64,000 bases of DNA from Shewanella subflava (GTDB taxonomy: Bacteria; Pseudomonadota; Gammaproteobacteria; Enterobacterales; Shewanellaceae): positions 1 through 64,000 of the forward strand of contig NZ_JAPDMX010000009.1 of NCBI RefSeq assembly GCF_025971955.1, given 5' to 3'. Below are positions 27,039 to 35,413 of the stretch, in pieces. Within the stretch, counting starts at the first letter, position 1. Each line of letters opens with the position of its first letter. A program made the translations under genes and the position numbers. The notes under the pieces are model-generated. The model saw nothing but the letters and a program-made list of their open reading frames with translations, did not search any database and was not told the DNA's origin.

Positions 27039-27266
27039 CTATTGAGCCTGAATGCCCGTTTCTTGTAATAACAGCTCAAACTGCTGCGGTGTATCGAGTT
27101 TAATCGTCCACTTTACTGTGCCAGCATCAGCTGCGATAACCAAGCCATGATGAAAGCAACTAATGTCATCAACGGCGGCGCTCAAAATAATGTGATTTTG
27201 AAATAAGCGGCATTGGATTTCATTAGGCGTAATGATGAGTTTGCCTTGGGAAAATTCGAGGATCAT
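27039..27266 (-). CDS. DUF3389-type small protein
   Basis: A 75-residue protein that fits the DUF3389 family of Shewanella and Vibrio by the pattern MILEFSQGKLIITPNEIQCRL and a late TVKWTIKLD strand. It looks like a single small beta-rich domain without signal peptide or membrane span. Function unknown. No strong ribosome site is seen before this ATG; a longer reading (27305, 88 residues) starts with residues that do not look conserved. It lies between the SlyD-like gene and the esterase on the same strand. Confidence 0.65.
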   Translation of the reverse strand: MILEFSQGKLIITPNEIQCRLFQNHIILSAAVDDISCFHHGLVIAADAGTVKWTIKLDTPQQFELLLQETGIQAQ

Positions 27267-27337
27267 AGCAGTACTTATTTGAGGAGGTGCGGAATAACAC
27301 TCCAATCCTTGCAGTATTGGAGTGTGAAAACAGGATA

Positions 27338-27820
27338 CTAGTGGTGGTGACCACCTACGCCATGCGCATGGCCGTGAGCAATTTCTTCATCAGTTGCATC
27401 ACGAGCACTCACCACTTCAATATCAAATGTCAGCTCTCTGCCCGCTAACGGATGGTTGACATCTACTGTTGCCATAAACTTACCAACTTTCAAAATGGTA
27501 ACTTGACGTTGGCCTTGATCAGTATTGATCACTGCTGCCATGCCCGGTTTCCATACTTTAGCGCCAACTAAATGCTTCACAGATACACGTTGCTCAGCAC
27601 CTTCTTGGCGCTCGCCGTAGGTATCTGCCGCGGGTGGCGTAACGGTGAACTTATCACCCACAGCTTTACCGGTAATGGCATCTTCAATACCAGGCATCAT
27701 GTTGTCATTGCCATGAAGGTAAGCGATTGGATCTCGGCCTTCGTTTGACTCAAGCACTTCGCCTTTTTCATCGCGCAGCGTGTAATTAAACTGCACAACC
27801 ATATTGTCTTTAATGCTCAT
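27338..27820 (-). CDS. slyD: FKBP-type peptidyl-prolyl isomerase, SlyD-like
   Basis: This 160-aa protein has an FKBP domain split by an IF (chaperone) flap in the SlyD arrangement. The start is VQFNYTLRDEKGEVLESN, then LHGNDNMMPGIEDAITGKAVGDKF, the flap (about 70-125) and VDVNHPLAGRELTFDIEV. The tail is short and His-rich (HGHAHGVGGHHH), a reduced form of the SlyD metal-binding tail that serves nickel delivery in E. coli. It likely assists folding in the cytoplasm and may bind Ni or Zn. A second SlyD or FkpB elsewhere is possible, so the symbol is tentative. Confidence 0.85.
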   Translation of the reverse strand: MSIKDNMVVQFNYTLRDEKGEVLESNEGRDPIAYLHGNDNMMPGIEDAITGKAVGDKFTVTPPAADTYGERQEGAEQRVSVKHLVGAKVWKPGMAAVINTDQGQRQVTILKVGKFMATVDVNHPLAGRELTFDIEVVSARDATDEEIAHGHAHGVGGHHH

Positions 27821-27910
27821 TACTTATCCTTTAAATTTAATGGGTGTTGCTTGGTACAGTGCTCACAATCTGTAACAAGCAATAAAAAGTCGCAAGAGCT
27901 TAACAAATGC

Positions 27911-29128
27911 TTATTGCATCGGCAATTTGTTTAAGTTAATCCCTAATTTTTCAAAGGTGGCATTATCAGGGTAACCATCGGCAATTAACCCTTGTTGACG
28001 TTGGTATGCTTGTAGTCCTGTTACTGAGTTACGACCTAGAATGCCATCGGGTTTACCCACATCAAACCCTGCATCTAACAATTTTTGCTGCAGTGCACTG
28101 ACCATTTCACGACTTAAACGTGGGTGATCAGGTAAGGCTTTAACAATACCACTGCCGCCGTTAATTTGATCCGCAAGCTGGCCAACTGACACTGCGTAAA
28201 ATTCGGAGCGATTCCAACGCATGATGACATTGAAGTTTTCATAACCCAAAAATGCGGGTCCCATATGACCCGCAGGCACATATAATGCCGCTTTCATATC
28301 CGGTGTGGACAGAGGTTTTCCATTGGCTTGTTTAACACCTAACGCGGCCCACTTCACTAAAGACTGACTATCTTTACTGCCCATATATGCAAAATCGTAA
28401 TTGGAGGGCAGTTGTACTTCTCGCCCCCAACGCTCGGTGGCTTGCCAGCCAAGTTGCTGTAAAAAATTCGCTGCTGAAGTTAACGCATCTGCAGTACTAT
28501 TCCATAAATCCGCTTTACCATCTCCATCACCGTCAACGGCATATTTTAGATAGTTAGTTGGCATAAATTGGGTGTGCCCCATCGCCCCAGCCCATGAGCC
28601 AACCATGTCTTCATCAGCAAATTGGTATCGCTCTTTTAAGGTTAATGCTTGCATTAGCTCCTGTGTAAAATACTCACTACGTCTAGGGTCACAGGCAAGC
28701 GTAGCCAATGAGTTTAACACCGACATATTACCTTTATAGCTACCGTAATTGGTTTCTAGGCCCCAAAAAGCAACAATATATTGGCCCGGTACACCGTATT
28801 GCGCCGTTAATTGATTTAACAATTTACGATGCTTGGCAAACAGCTTACGCCCCTCTTTGATGCGCCAGTCTGTTACCCGTTTACCATAATAATCTTTAAA
28901 GGTAGTAGTAAATTCAGGCTGCTGATTATCAAGCTCGATGACTCTAGGCACAAAAGATAAATTTGCCACTGTGGTGTCAATCGTATGTTGAGAAATCCCC
29001 TTTTGTTTGGCGGTCAACTGCAATTGACTCACACATTGTGCAAAATCTTCGTTAGCCATAACCAGATGTGGAAAACTGATACTCAACAACAAAGCTGGAA
29101 TGGATAAATAAACGTGTTTACGACTCAA
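27911..29128 (-). CDS. Lytic murein transglycosylase, MltB type with peptidoglycan-binding domain
   Basis: This 405-aa protein has a signal peptide (residues 1-25, ending VMANE). The SLT_2 domain (about 30-325) contains the catalytic Glu in FWGLETNYGSYKGN and the MGHTQFMPTNYLKYAVDGDGDG segment typical of MltB. A C-terminal PG_binding_1 domain (about 340-400, with LLDAGFDVGKPDGILGRNSVTGLQAYQ-like repeats) follows. It cleaves the glycan backbone to 1,6-anhydro products in the periplasm. There is no lipobox, so it is a soluble or PG-bound form, unlike E. coli MltB. Confidence 0.9.
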   Translation of the reverse strand: MSRKHVYLSIPALLLSISFPHLVMANEDFAQCVSQLQLTAKQKGISQHTIDTTVANLSFVPRVIELDNQQPEFTTTFKDYYGKRVTDWRIKEGRKLFAKHRKLLNQLTAQYGVPGQYIVAFWGLETNYGSYKGNMSVLNSLATLACDPRRSEYFTQELMQALTLKERYQFADEDMVGSWAGAMGHTQFMPTNYLKYAVDGDGDGKADLWNSTADALTSAANFLQQLGWQATERWGREVQLPSNYDFAYMGSKDSQSLVKWAALGVKQANGKPLSTPDMKAALYVPAGHMGPAFLGYENFNVIMRWNRSEFYAVSVGQLADQINGGSGIVKALPDHPRLSREMVSALQQKLLDAGFDVGKPDGILGRNSVTGLQAYQRQQGLIADGYPDNATFEKLGINLNKLPMQ

Positions 29129-29339
29129 AATGCACCCAATTAATCACAAAAGTTAGTGTGTGATAATCGTGACCGATCAGCCCCAACTTCACAAGAGGCT
29201 TATTAGCATAAAAGGGCTGATTTTATGTTAAAAGGTGTGTTTATAAACAATGCCCGTGTCATTTATCAATCCTACCTTGAGCTCAGTCGGGTATTCAGTA
29301 TAATGAAATTGTTTTTAATCCCAATTAAAGAGAATAATC

Positions 29340-29699
29340 ATGTCCGAACTAAACCCAGCGTTAACAAGCTTCATCGAAAGTGTAAAAGAACACCAAATCG
29401 TTTGGGGCCTTCAAGATGAAACTGGTGAAGGATGGGTTGTGTGTGATTCATCAGAATATGAAGATACTGACGTTATGCCACTTTGGTCATCTGAAGCAGC
29501 GGCAAAAATTCATTGCACAGAAGAATGGTCTGAATATAAAGCGGTTAGCATTACGCTGATGGACTTCCTTGAATATTGGGTAAGCGATTTAAACGACGAC
29601 GGTGTTTTAGTTGGCGTTGATTGGGAAAGCGATCAAGAATGCCTTGAAATCGACCCAATTGTATTGGCTAAAAGTTTAGTTGATATTGAAAAAGAATAA
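29340..29699 (+). CDS. DUF2750-type protein
   Basis: This 119-aa acidic cytoplasmic protein fits DUF2750 by its WGLQDETGEGWVVCDSSE and VMPLWSSEAAAKIHCTEEW segments and the late MDFLEYWVSDLNDDGVLVGVDW motif. Its function is unknown; related immunity-like and stress proteins share the short alpha/beta layout. The start ATG is preceded by AAAGAGAAT. The next gene on the strand begins 90 nt downstream. Confidence 0.75.
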   Translation: MSELNPALTSFIESVKEHQIVWGLQDETGEGWVVCDSSEYEDTDVMPLWSSEAAAKIHCTEEWSEYKAVSITLMDFLEYWVSDLNDDGVLVGVDWESDQECLEIDPIVLAKSLVDIEKE

Positions 29700-29789
29700 C
29701 CTACACCTAATACATAGCGCGTTGAGTTCGAATGAGTTTAGTTGCTTCACTTAGCGCGTTAACCTTCCTTCATCACTAAGCCACTTTTA

Positions 29790-30449
29790 ATGACTAGCCC
29801 AGTACTTGTAGATATTCCTTTTGATAAACGACATATGTGTTGGTTTTGTGATGAGCCATGCAATGCCGAATTATCTTATTGGCGTATGGCACACACCCCT
29901 CACCCATCATTAAGCGTGCCCGCCTGTAATGAATGTTTATCACTTGCAAAAAAGCAACTATTAACTTCTATTTGGGAATGTCGTGAGGCGGTTAAGGACG
30001 GATTAATGCAGCGTTACAGCAAAGATCTTGCCATCGGCATTAACTGGACCGAACAAGAACTGCAAGAGTCTGAATTTGAATGTAAGATTTTTGGTGGTTT
30101 TAAGAAAAGTGCTTGGATGATGTACCAAATTGCTCAACAAAGAATTAATGCGCCTGGCTGGGTATTAAGCATTGATGGAGTGCAATTTGATGAGGACCCT
30201 TTATTTGCCGGTAATAACACACTGGGATTTGAATTTGATGGACTGCAATTTAATAATCTAACCCAAGGGATAAAGCACTACAGCAAAGTATTGGCTTTAG
30301 ATGAAGCATTTCTTCAACAGTTAGTCACTTTATTGGGAAAAGATCAGTTTGGTCATGCAATTAAACTTGCTAGACTCAATATTGGAATAACAAAATCCAT
30401 GCAACAAAAAATCCTCAATGAACTTATTGAGGATTTAGACGTTAAATGA
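29790..30449 (+). CDS. Uncharacterised protein with N-terminal Cys pairs
   Basis: I do not recognise this 219-aa protein. Near the N-terminus CWFCDEPCN and, about 30 residues later, CNECLSLAKKQL form a CxxC...CxxC pattern that probably holds a zinc ion, like an HNH-related or treble-clef knuckle. The rest is helical with a Trp/Phe-rich middle (WVLSIDGVQFDEDPLF). There is no signal or membrane segment. The 3' end of the coding region also holds the terminator of the convergent cheV gene. No strong ribosome site is seen before the ATG. Confidence 0.6.
   Translation: MTSPVLVDIPFDKRHMCWFCDEPCNAELSYWRMAHTPHPSLSVPACNECLSLAKKQLLTSIWECREAVKDGLMQRYSKDLAIGINWTEQELQESEFECKIFGGFKKSAWMMYQIAQQRINAPGWVLSIDGVQFDEDPLFAGNNTLGFEFDGLQFNNLTQGIKHYSKVLALDEAFLQQLVTLLGKDQFGHAIKLARLNIGITKSMQQKILNELIEDLDVK
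30404..30436 (-). terminator. Terminator of cheV, embedded in the opposing gene
   Basis: An 11-bp perfect stem AAATCCTCAAT/ATTGAGGATTT with loop GAACTT is followed on the minus strand by TTTTGTTG. It lies within the last 16 codons of the plus-strand gene, about 37 nt past the cheV stop. Confidence 0.8.
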
Positions 30450-30472
30450 TTGGCATAGGTTTAACTTAAGCG

Positions 30473-31414
30473 CTATTCCAAAATAGATCTTAACCTATTT
30501 TGAACCTCGGTCACCAGTAAGTCAGGCTGAAACTTAGAGATAAACGCATCACAGCCGACCTTTTCCACCATGGCATTATTAAAACTGCCACTTAACGATG
30601 TATTCAGTGTGATAAATAATGATGCCATTCGTGGATCTGAGCGTACTTCTGATGTCAGTTTGTAGCCGTCCATTTCTGGCATTTCAGCATCGGTGATCAT
30701 CATTAATAATTCGGTGGCAACATTTTTACCGTCATTAGCCCATGACTTGAGCAAATTCAACGCTTGTAAACCGTCCGATGCCTCAATGATCTCAATCCCT
30801 AACTGGCCTAATGTTTCCCTAACCTGTTTTCTGGCAGTGCTTGAGTCATCAACGATGAGTATTTTACGTCCCGGCATTTCAGGGACTAACGTTTCATCTA
30901 ACACCCCATCAGACAAGCGGATATCATAATTAATGATTTCAGCTAAAACCTTTTCAACGTCAATAATAGATACTAAATGTGACTTGCCTTGCTCTTCAAG
31001 ACGAGTAATCGCCGTTAAATAATTGTTTTTACCTGCTGTTTTAGGTGGGGGCATAATATCCCCCCAAGTTAAGTTAACAATATGTTCAACTTTACCAACC
31101 AAGAAACCTTGAATACTGCGGTTATATTCGGTGATGATTAAGTTGCAATCGTTGGTTATCGGTAATGGTGAGAAACCGATAGCACCACGTAAATTGATCA
31201 CCGGAATAGATGTGCCCCTAATATTGGCTACACCAGCAATACTATGATTACTCCCCGGCATCGCACTTAAAGACGGCACCTTGACCACTTCTTTTACTTT
31301 AAAGACGTTAATCGCAAATAGTTGAGTAGAATTAATACGAAATAGAAGTAATTCCAGGCGGTTTTCACCGACTAGATTGGTACGTTGATCAACTGTATCG
31401 AGCATTTTTTTCAT
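30473..31414 (-). CDS. cheV: Chemotaxis coupling protein CheV
   Basis: This 313-aa protein has a CheW-like domain (about residues 18-160, with LLLFRINSTQLFAINVFKVKEV) followed by a response-regulator receiver domain (about 183-310). The receiver has acidic residues VDDSS, the phospho-acceptor Asp in MITDAEMPEMDGY and Lys in FISKFQ. CheV couples chemoreceptors to CheA and damps signalling when phosphorylated. It is a lone gene here, as orphan cheV copies often are in multi-CheV bacteria. Confidence 0.92.
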   Translation of the reverse strand: MKKMLDTVDQRTNLVGENRLELLLFRINSTQLFAINVFKVKEVVKVPSLSAMPGSNHSIAGVANIRGTSIPVINLRGAIGFSPLPITNDCNLIITEYNRSIQGFLVGKVEHIVNLTWGDIMPPPKTAGKNNYLTAITRLEEQGKSHLVSIIDVEKVLAEIINYDIRLSDGVLDETLVPEMPGRKILIVDDSSTARKQVRETLGQLGIEIIEASDGLQALNLLKSWANDGKNVATELLMMITDAEMPEMDGYKLTSEVRSDPRMASLFITLNTSLSGSFNNAMVEKVGCDAFISKFQPDLLVTEVQNRLRSILE

Positions 31415-31607
31415 TTACATTTACCACCAATCTTTAAATATGATCCATCACGTATTAGCCAGCACATATCTAATTGCTATTATAAACTAAAACACATAAA
31501 AACATCGGATGCTATCTCATCTTATGAAGATCTACAGGGCATGTTTTTACGTAAAGTATAATATTAGCTTAATTTATAATTTCATTAATTCTTACACTGG
31601 GACAAAC

Positions 31608-32132
31608 ATGCGACTAATACTGACTTTATTAACGGCATTAATCTTAACCTCTTGCACTATGATAGATAAAAAAGTGGACGTTGTTGAAAACTTCACCATC
31701 GATAATTATCTCGGAACTTGGTATGAAATCGCAAGGCTTGATCATTCATTTGAAAGAGGTATGGATAACGTTACAGCTACTTATCAATTAGATGCCGACA
31801 AAGTGATTGTCACTAACAGAGGATACCATGTAGATAAACAAGTTTGGAAAGAAGCTCTTGGTAAAGCATATTTTATTGAAGGAAGTGACAAAGGCTTATT
31901 AAAAGTTTCTTTTTTTGGTCCATTTTACGGCGCTTATCAAATTCATGATGCTATTCAAGACACTAGCGGACGATACTCAGACGCACTGGTTATTGGCCCA
32001 GACAATAGCTACGCGTGGATTCTATCCCGTCACAAGCAAATAGCCCCTGAAACTAAACAAAGATTTGTCATTAAAATGGCAAAGTTAGGCATACAAAACA
32101 GCGATATAATCTGGGTAAATCAGCAGAAATAA
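31608..32132 (+). CDS. blc: Outer-membrane lipoprotein lipocalin, Blc type
   Basis: This 174-aa protein has a lipoprotein signal with lipobox ILTSC (Cys16) and a lipocalin barrel that starts with the signature NYLGTWYEIARLDHSFERG. It continues with VTATYQLDADKVIVTNRG and ends WILSRHKQIAPETKQRF. Bacterial lipocalins of this type bind fatty acids or lysophospholipids at the outer membrane and are linked to stationary phase or envelope stress. The start ATG 31608 is chosen because it gives a normal signal peptide; an upstream in-frame ATG (31509) adds 33 unsuitable residues. Confidence 0.9.
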   Translation: MRLILTLLTALILTSCTMIDKKVDVVENFTIDNYLGTWYEIARLDHSFERGMDNVTATYQLDADKVIVTNRGYHVDKQVWKEALGKAYFIEGSDKGLLKVSFFGPFYGAYQIHDAIQDTSGRYSDALVIGPDNSYAWILSRHKQIAPETKQRFVIKMAKLGIQNSDIIWVNQQK

Positions 32133-32168
32133 TATGCCAATCAGATAGATTTCCCATAGATTTAGTAA

Positions 32169-32298
32169 GGCGTGTTTATCTTTGGTTATTTTTATTCTGC
32201 CCGCAAATTAAGTTATTTAGCAGGCTAGACGGTGTTGATTAATGATTACCTGATAGAAAATAGCCTACTGATTATTTATCAACAAAAATAAACACGCC
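32169..32298. repeat. 130-bp element bounded by 16-bp inverted repeats
   Basis: GGCGTGTTTATCTTTG (32169-32184) and CAAAAATAAACACGCC (32283-32298) are inverted copies matching at 15 of 16 positions. An inner imperfect pair (AGCAGGCTA near 32219, TAGCCTACT near 32261) lies in the middle. It has the outline of a miniature inverted-repeat element or a large hairpin RNA. No clear target duplication or coding content is seen. Confidence 0.45.
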
Positions 32299-32616
32299 CA
32301 AAACAGTCATAAAATGTAAAAGGCAAGTTCATCACAATCACATTGGAATATCGTCAACAAAAAGCATATCCTTTGTGCAATATAAGAATTGAACTGGCAC
32401 AAAGGGGACCTGTGCATTGTTTCACCGCGTGACACAGCGATAGTCCCGCTTGACCAATATTTTGTCCCGACGTAAAAACACTGATGCCATAGTGACAACC
32501 GTTCTAAAAGCGCCCAATATTCCACGTTTTGAGTGATTTTGAGCAATTAAATACAACTACTCTATCGCTGGTTAGATCTATTCAACGACCCGAACACCCA
32601 AGATAAAGGCTTTTAT
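32299..32616. other. Promoter region of the LysR gene, no gene seen
   Basis: This 318-bp AT-rich stretch lies ahead of the LysR regulator. A minus-strand open frame (32307-32546, 79 codons) has unusual composition and no family resemblance, so I do not call it. I found no strong dyad. Confidence 0.4.
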
Positions 32617-33540
32617 ATGAATCGTGCAAAATCCACACTAGAACAATGGCGAATTTTACAAGCTGTGGTTGACCATGGTGGCTATGCTCAGGCGGCAGAA
32701 CAACTCAATAAAAGCCAGTCATCTCTTAATCATGCTGTTGCCAAACTACAGCATCAATTGGGAATTCAATTACTCGAAGTAAAAGGTCGCAAAGCCTATC
32801 TCACAGAGCAAGGTGAAGTTCTATTGCGACGCTCTCGTCACCTTACACAATCCGTTGATGAGCTTGAGCAACTGGCAACCAACTTAGGCCAAGGTTGGGA
32901 GCCGAGTTTAACCATAGCAAAAGAAATTATTTACCCAACTGAAAAGTTAGTCGATGCACTTGAAGCTTTTATTCCGCTCAGTCGCGGCACCCGCATCAGC
33001 GTGCTTGATTCAGTGATATCCGGCACCCATGATTTAATTAATCAGCAGATGGTTAACATTGCTATTTGCGCGACTCCACCGCGTGGACATTTAGCACAAC
33101 CATTATGCGAATGTGATTTTGATTTGGTGTGCCATCCTGATCATCCTTTAGCACAATTGGGCGTGATCGAAGATGAAAAACAGCTGGCTCAACATTTACA
33201 GATAGTCATCAAAGACACGGGCTCTAATTCAATGAATGACATAGGTTGGTTGAAAGCTGAGCAGCGGATTACTGTATCCAATTTTCATGAAGCCAAAGTC
33301 ATATTAGGACGCAAAATAGGATTTTGTTGGATCCCCAATTTTTTGGTAGAAGAGGATTTAAAACACGGAAAATTACACAAACTTAAGTTACATGGCAGTT
33401 ACCAGCGCAGGATCACCCTTAACATCATCATTCCCAACCGAGACAGACAAGGTCCAGCCAGCCGCTTACTTGAAAGTTTAATTTTACTTCAACATGATAT
33501 TGAGGCTGTTGCGGTTTATACCGAAAAAGCTAAAGCTTGA
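32617..33540 (+). CDS. LysR-family transcriptional regulator
   Basis: This 307-aa regulator has an N-terminal winged helix (about residues 8-66, LEQWRILQAVVDHGGYAQAA then KSQSSLNHAVAKLQHQLG) and a periplasmic-binding-like effector domain (about 92-300). The effector and target genes are not evident. It is convergent with the SprA-like gene and the two coding regions overlap by 25 bp at their 3' ends. No divergent partner gene sits upstream, so autogenous or distant targets are likely. Confidence 0.88.
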   Translation: MNRAKSTLEQWRILQAVVDHGGYAQAAEQLNKSQSSLNHAVAKLQHQLGIQLLEVKGRKAYLTEQGEVLLRRSRHLTQSVDELEQLATNLGQGWEPSLTIAKEIIYPTEKLVDALEAFIPLSRGTRISVLDSVISGTHDLINQQMVNIAICATPPRGHLAQPLCECDFDLVCHPDHPLAQLGVIEDEKQLAQHLQIVIKDTGSNSMNDIGWLKAEQRITVSNFHEAKVILGRKIGFCWIPNFLVEEDLKHGKLHKLKLHGSYQRRITLNIIIPNRDRQGPASRLLESLILLQHDIEAVAVYTEKAKA

Positions 33541-35000
33541 TAGCGGTTATCATCGGTAGGTAAGTTTTTGTTAGACTCTGGCTGTTGATTTTTAAGGTAA
33601 GCTAAAGTTGCCGATGGCATTTGCGGGGATTGGGTATCGACAGCTTCATTCATTTTCTCAATAAATCGACTTGCTGGGGTGGATACTTCATCCGCTTCAT
33701 TATTCACGCTAAAGGGCATTTTGGGCATGGCATCATTGCTATCAGGTAACGTAAAAGGCGTTAATTGCGACTCCTGAAAACCATTTTGTTCAACATTTGC
33801 CTGTTTATAAATATTGGCTAATTCATTGATATGTTGTACGTCTTCGACAGGAACAATTTTTTCCTGTCTTTGCTCGGCAAGTTCAGCTTTGGCTTGATTC
33901 ATTTTTTGTACCGCCTCTGCCGCCACGCGAATATCGGCACTGGATGGCTGATTCGGTGCCATTGCAGCAGCGTAGACTTTTTGCATTTTGTTGAAGGTTG
34001 CCTGAGGATCGCCTTTAACGATAGCCACATCAATTTTCACTTCACCATCAACAGCATAACGCTTGCCATCTGGACCCTTTTCATATGAATAGGAAGGACT
34101 TTGGGCAAACATTCCGCCAATGGCTTTATGGGCTTGTTCATGGGTTTTCACTTCAGTATCACGTTTTGACAGTTCACTGATGATTTGTTGTTCAGCTTGA
34201 ATCTGTTTTTGTTGTTGCGCCTTTACTTGCTTTTCAGCGTGTTCAGCAGCTTTTTCTGCATCTGACTGTTGGTTAGTCTGGCTAAATTGAGGTTGAACAG
34301 ATTGTTGATTTTCTGCCTCAACATCCTTTGCTCCCTCTTGCATTACTGGCGGTAATTCATCTTGCTGAGTCGTATCATCTATCAAGCCTGTATCCTCAAA
34401 TGGATTTAGCCTTTCTTCTACGACGCCATCTAATTCGGGGGATCTTGATTGAAAAGGATTGGCGACTGAAGTGGTATCAAATAATGAATTTGAACTAGAA
34501 TTTGAGTTGATGGCCCTACTGGTGCTTGTTGGAGAAACACCTGCTTCAGTTAACGATGTAAATGACGGCGTTGTGGCCGATATAGCCCCAGAGAGATTAG
34601 CTATTTGCCCGGGATTCACTCCGCCAATTTGGCTAGGGCCAGTACGTAAGTTAAAACTGTTGCTCTGACTTTGTGATACCGCCAAGGCCGAAGATGTTGC
34701 TATCGCCCTTACAGAGGCTGCAGCGACCTTTGGGTCAGATGATACCTTTGCAGGAATTGGAGCAGAATTTAACTGAGTAACTGCGGGGCGGGAAAATACG
34801 GTGTTTGAATTTAAGGGGGTTGCAAGTACCGCTGATTTACTGATGTTTGCTGCCAAAGTATTAGCACTGGATACCACGCTGGACAAAGAAGCAGCATGAC
34901 TTTGCGTGGCGGCATTAGCAATTAATGAAGAAACCTGCTTTGATTGAATCGCTGCAGGTTGTAAAGAATTCATGGTTAAGCTTGATTGACGAATGTCCAT
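33516..35000 (-). CDS. SprA-related putative metalloprotease
   Basis: This 494-aa protein has a low-complexity Ser/Ala/Asn/Gln-rich N-terminal half (about 1-250), a coiled Lys/Gln-rich linker (about 245-275) and a conserved domain (about 280-385) with the zinc-protease-like motif HEQAH in EVKTHEQAHKAIGG, followed by YEKGPDGKRYAVDGEVKID. This matches the SprA-related/CJM1_0395 group of putative metalloproteases. There is no signal peptide. Its role is unknown. It overlaps the convergent LysR gene by 25 bp and is preceded by a 93-residue Ala/Gln-rich gene on the same strand. Confidence 0.75.
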   Translation of the reverse strand: MDIRQSSLTMNSLQPAAIQSKQVSSLIANAATQSHAASLSSVVSSANTLAANISKSAVLATPLNSNTVFSRPAVTQLNSAPIPAKVSSDPKVAAASVRAIATSSALAVSQSQSNSFNLRTGPSQIGGVNPGQIANLSGAISATTPSFTSLTEAGVSPTSTSRAINSNSSSNSLFDTTSVANPFQSRSPELDGVVEERLNPFEDTGLIDDTTQQDELPPVMQEGAKDVEAENQQSVQPQFSQTNQQSDAEKAAEHAEKQVKAQQQKQIQAEQQIISELSKRDTEVKTHEQAHKAIGGMFAQSPSYSYEKGPDGKRYAVDGEVKIDVAIVKGDPQATFNKMQKVYAAAMAPNQPSSADIRVAAEAVQKMNQAKAELAEQRQEKIVPVEDVQHINELANIYKQANVEQNGFQESQLTPFTLPDSNDAMPKMPFSVNNEADEVSTPASRFIEKMNEAVDTQSPQMPSATLAYLKNQQPESNKNLPTDDNRYQALAFSV

Positions 35001-35062
35001 TTTTCATCACTAATAAGCTAAGTTTGGTTGAATAATTTTTAAATCAACAACCAGCTTAGTTA

Positions 35063-35344
35063 TTAGGCCTCAATATTGATAATGCTACCCACTGTTTCAG
35101 AGGCAGCTTCTATCACTTTAACTGAGGCTTCGCCTTGCTGTTGTGACTCAACAGCAGACACCAAGGCACTTGTTTTATCAGACTGCTCAACAGCGCGGCT
35201 ACTTAATGTAACCGTATCTTGTTGTGCTTGAGGTGCTGTTGGCTTTGGATCCGGTGCGGCTACTGCAGTAGTAGCCTGAGCAAGACCTTGCTGTGCACTC
35301 TGTAAACCTTGAACACCCGATGAATACGCGGATTGAATTTGCAT
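35063..35344 (-). CDS. Small Ala/Gln-rich protein of unknown function
   Basis: A 93-residue protein, MQIQSAYSSGVQGLQSAQQG at the start and SETVGSIINIEA at the end. The N-terminus resembles helical starts of flagellar rod/hook-associated proteins, and the middle has a Pro/Ala linker. I do not recognise a family. It has no signal peptide. It lies 62 bp ahead of the SprA-like gene on the same strand, and the two proteins share Ser/Ala/Gln-rich composition, so they may work together. This is inference. Confidence 0.6.
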   Translation of the reverse strand: MQIQSAYSSGVQGLQSAQQGLAQATTAVAAPDPKPTAPQAQQDTVTLSSRAVEQSDKTSALVSAVESQQQGEASVKVIEAASETVGSIINIEA

Positions 35345-35413
35345 AAAACGTCCTTAAATAAACAGGTGAGTCTGCAAAACAGTATCGCTCATAATGGCTT
35401 AAATGTACAGTAT

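Noticed and set aside
29225..29419. 64-codon plus-strand frame overlapping the DUF2750 start
   Set aside because: It overlaps the DUF2750 gene in another frame and shows no conserved character; the DUF2750 frame fits its family.
32307..32546. Open frame of 79 codons on the minus strand before the LysR gene
   Set aside because: No ribosome site, no family resemblance and a Cys/Trp-rich composition unlike neighbouring genes; probably chance.
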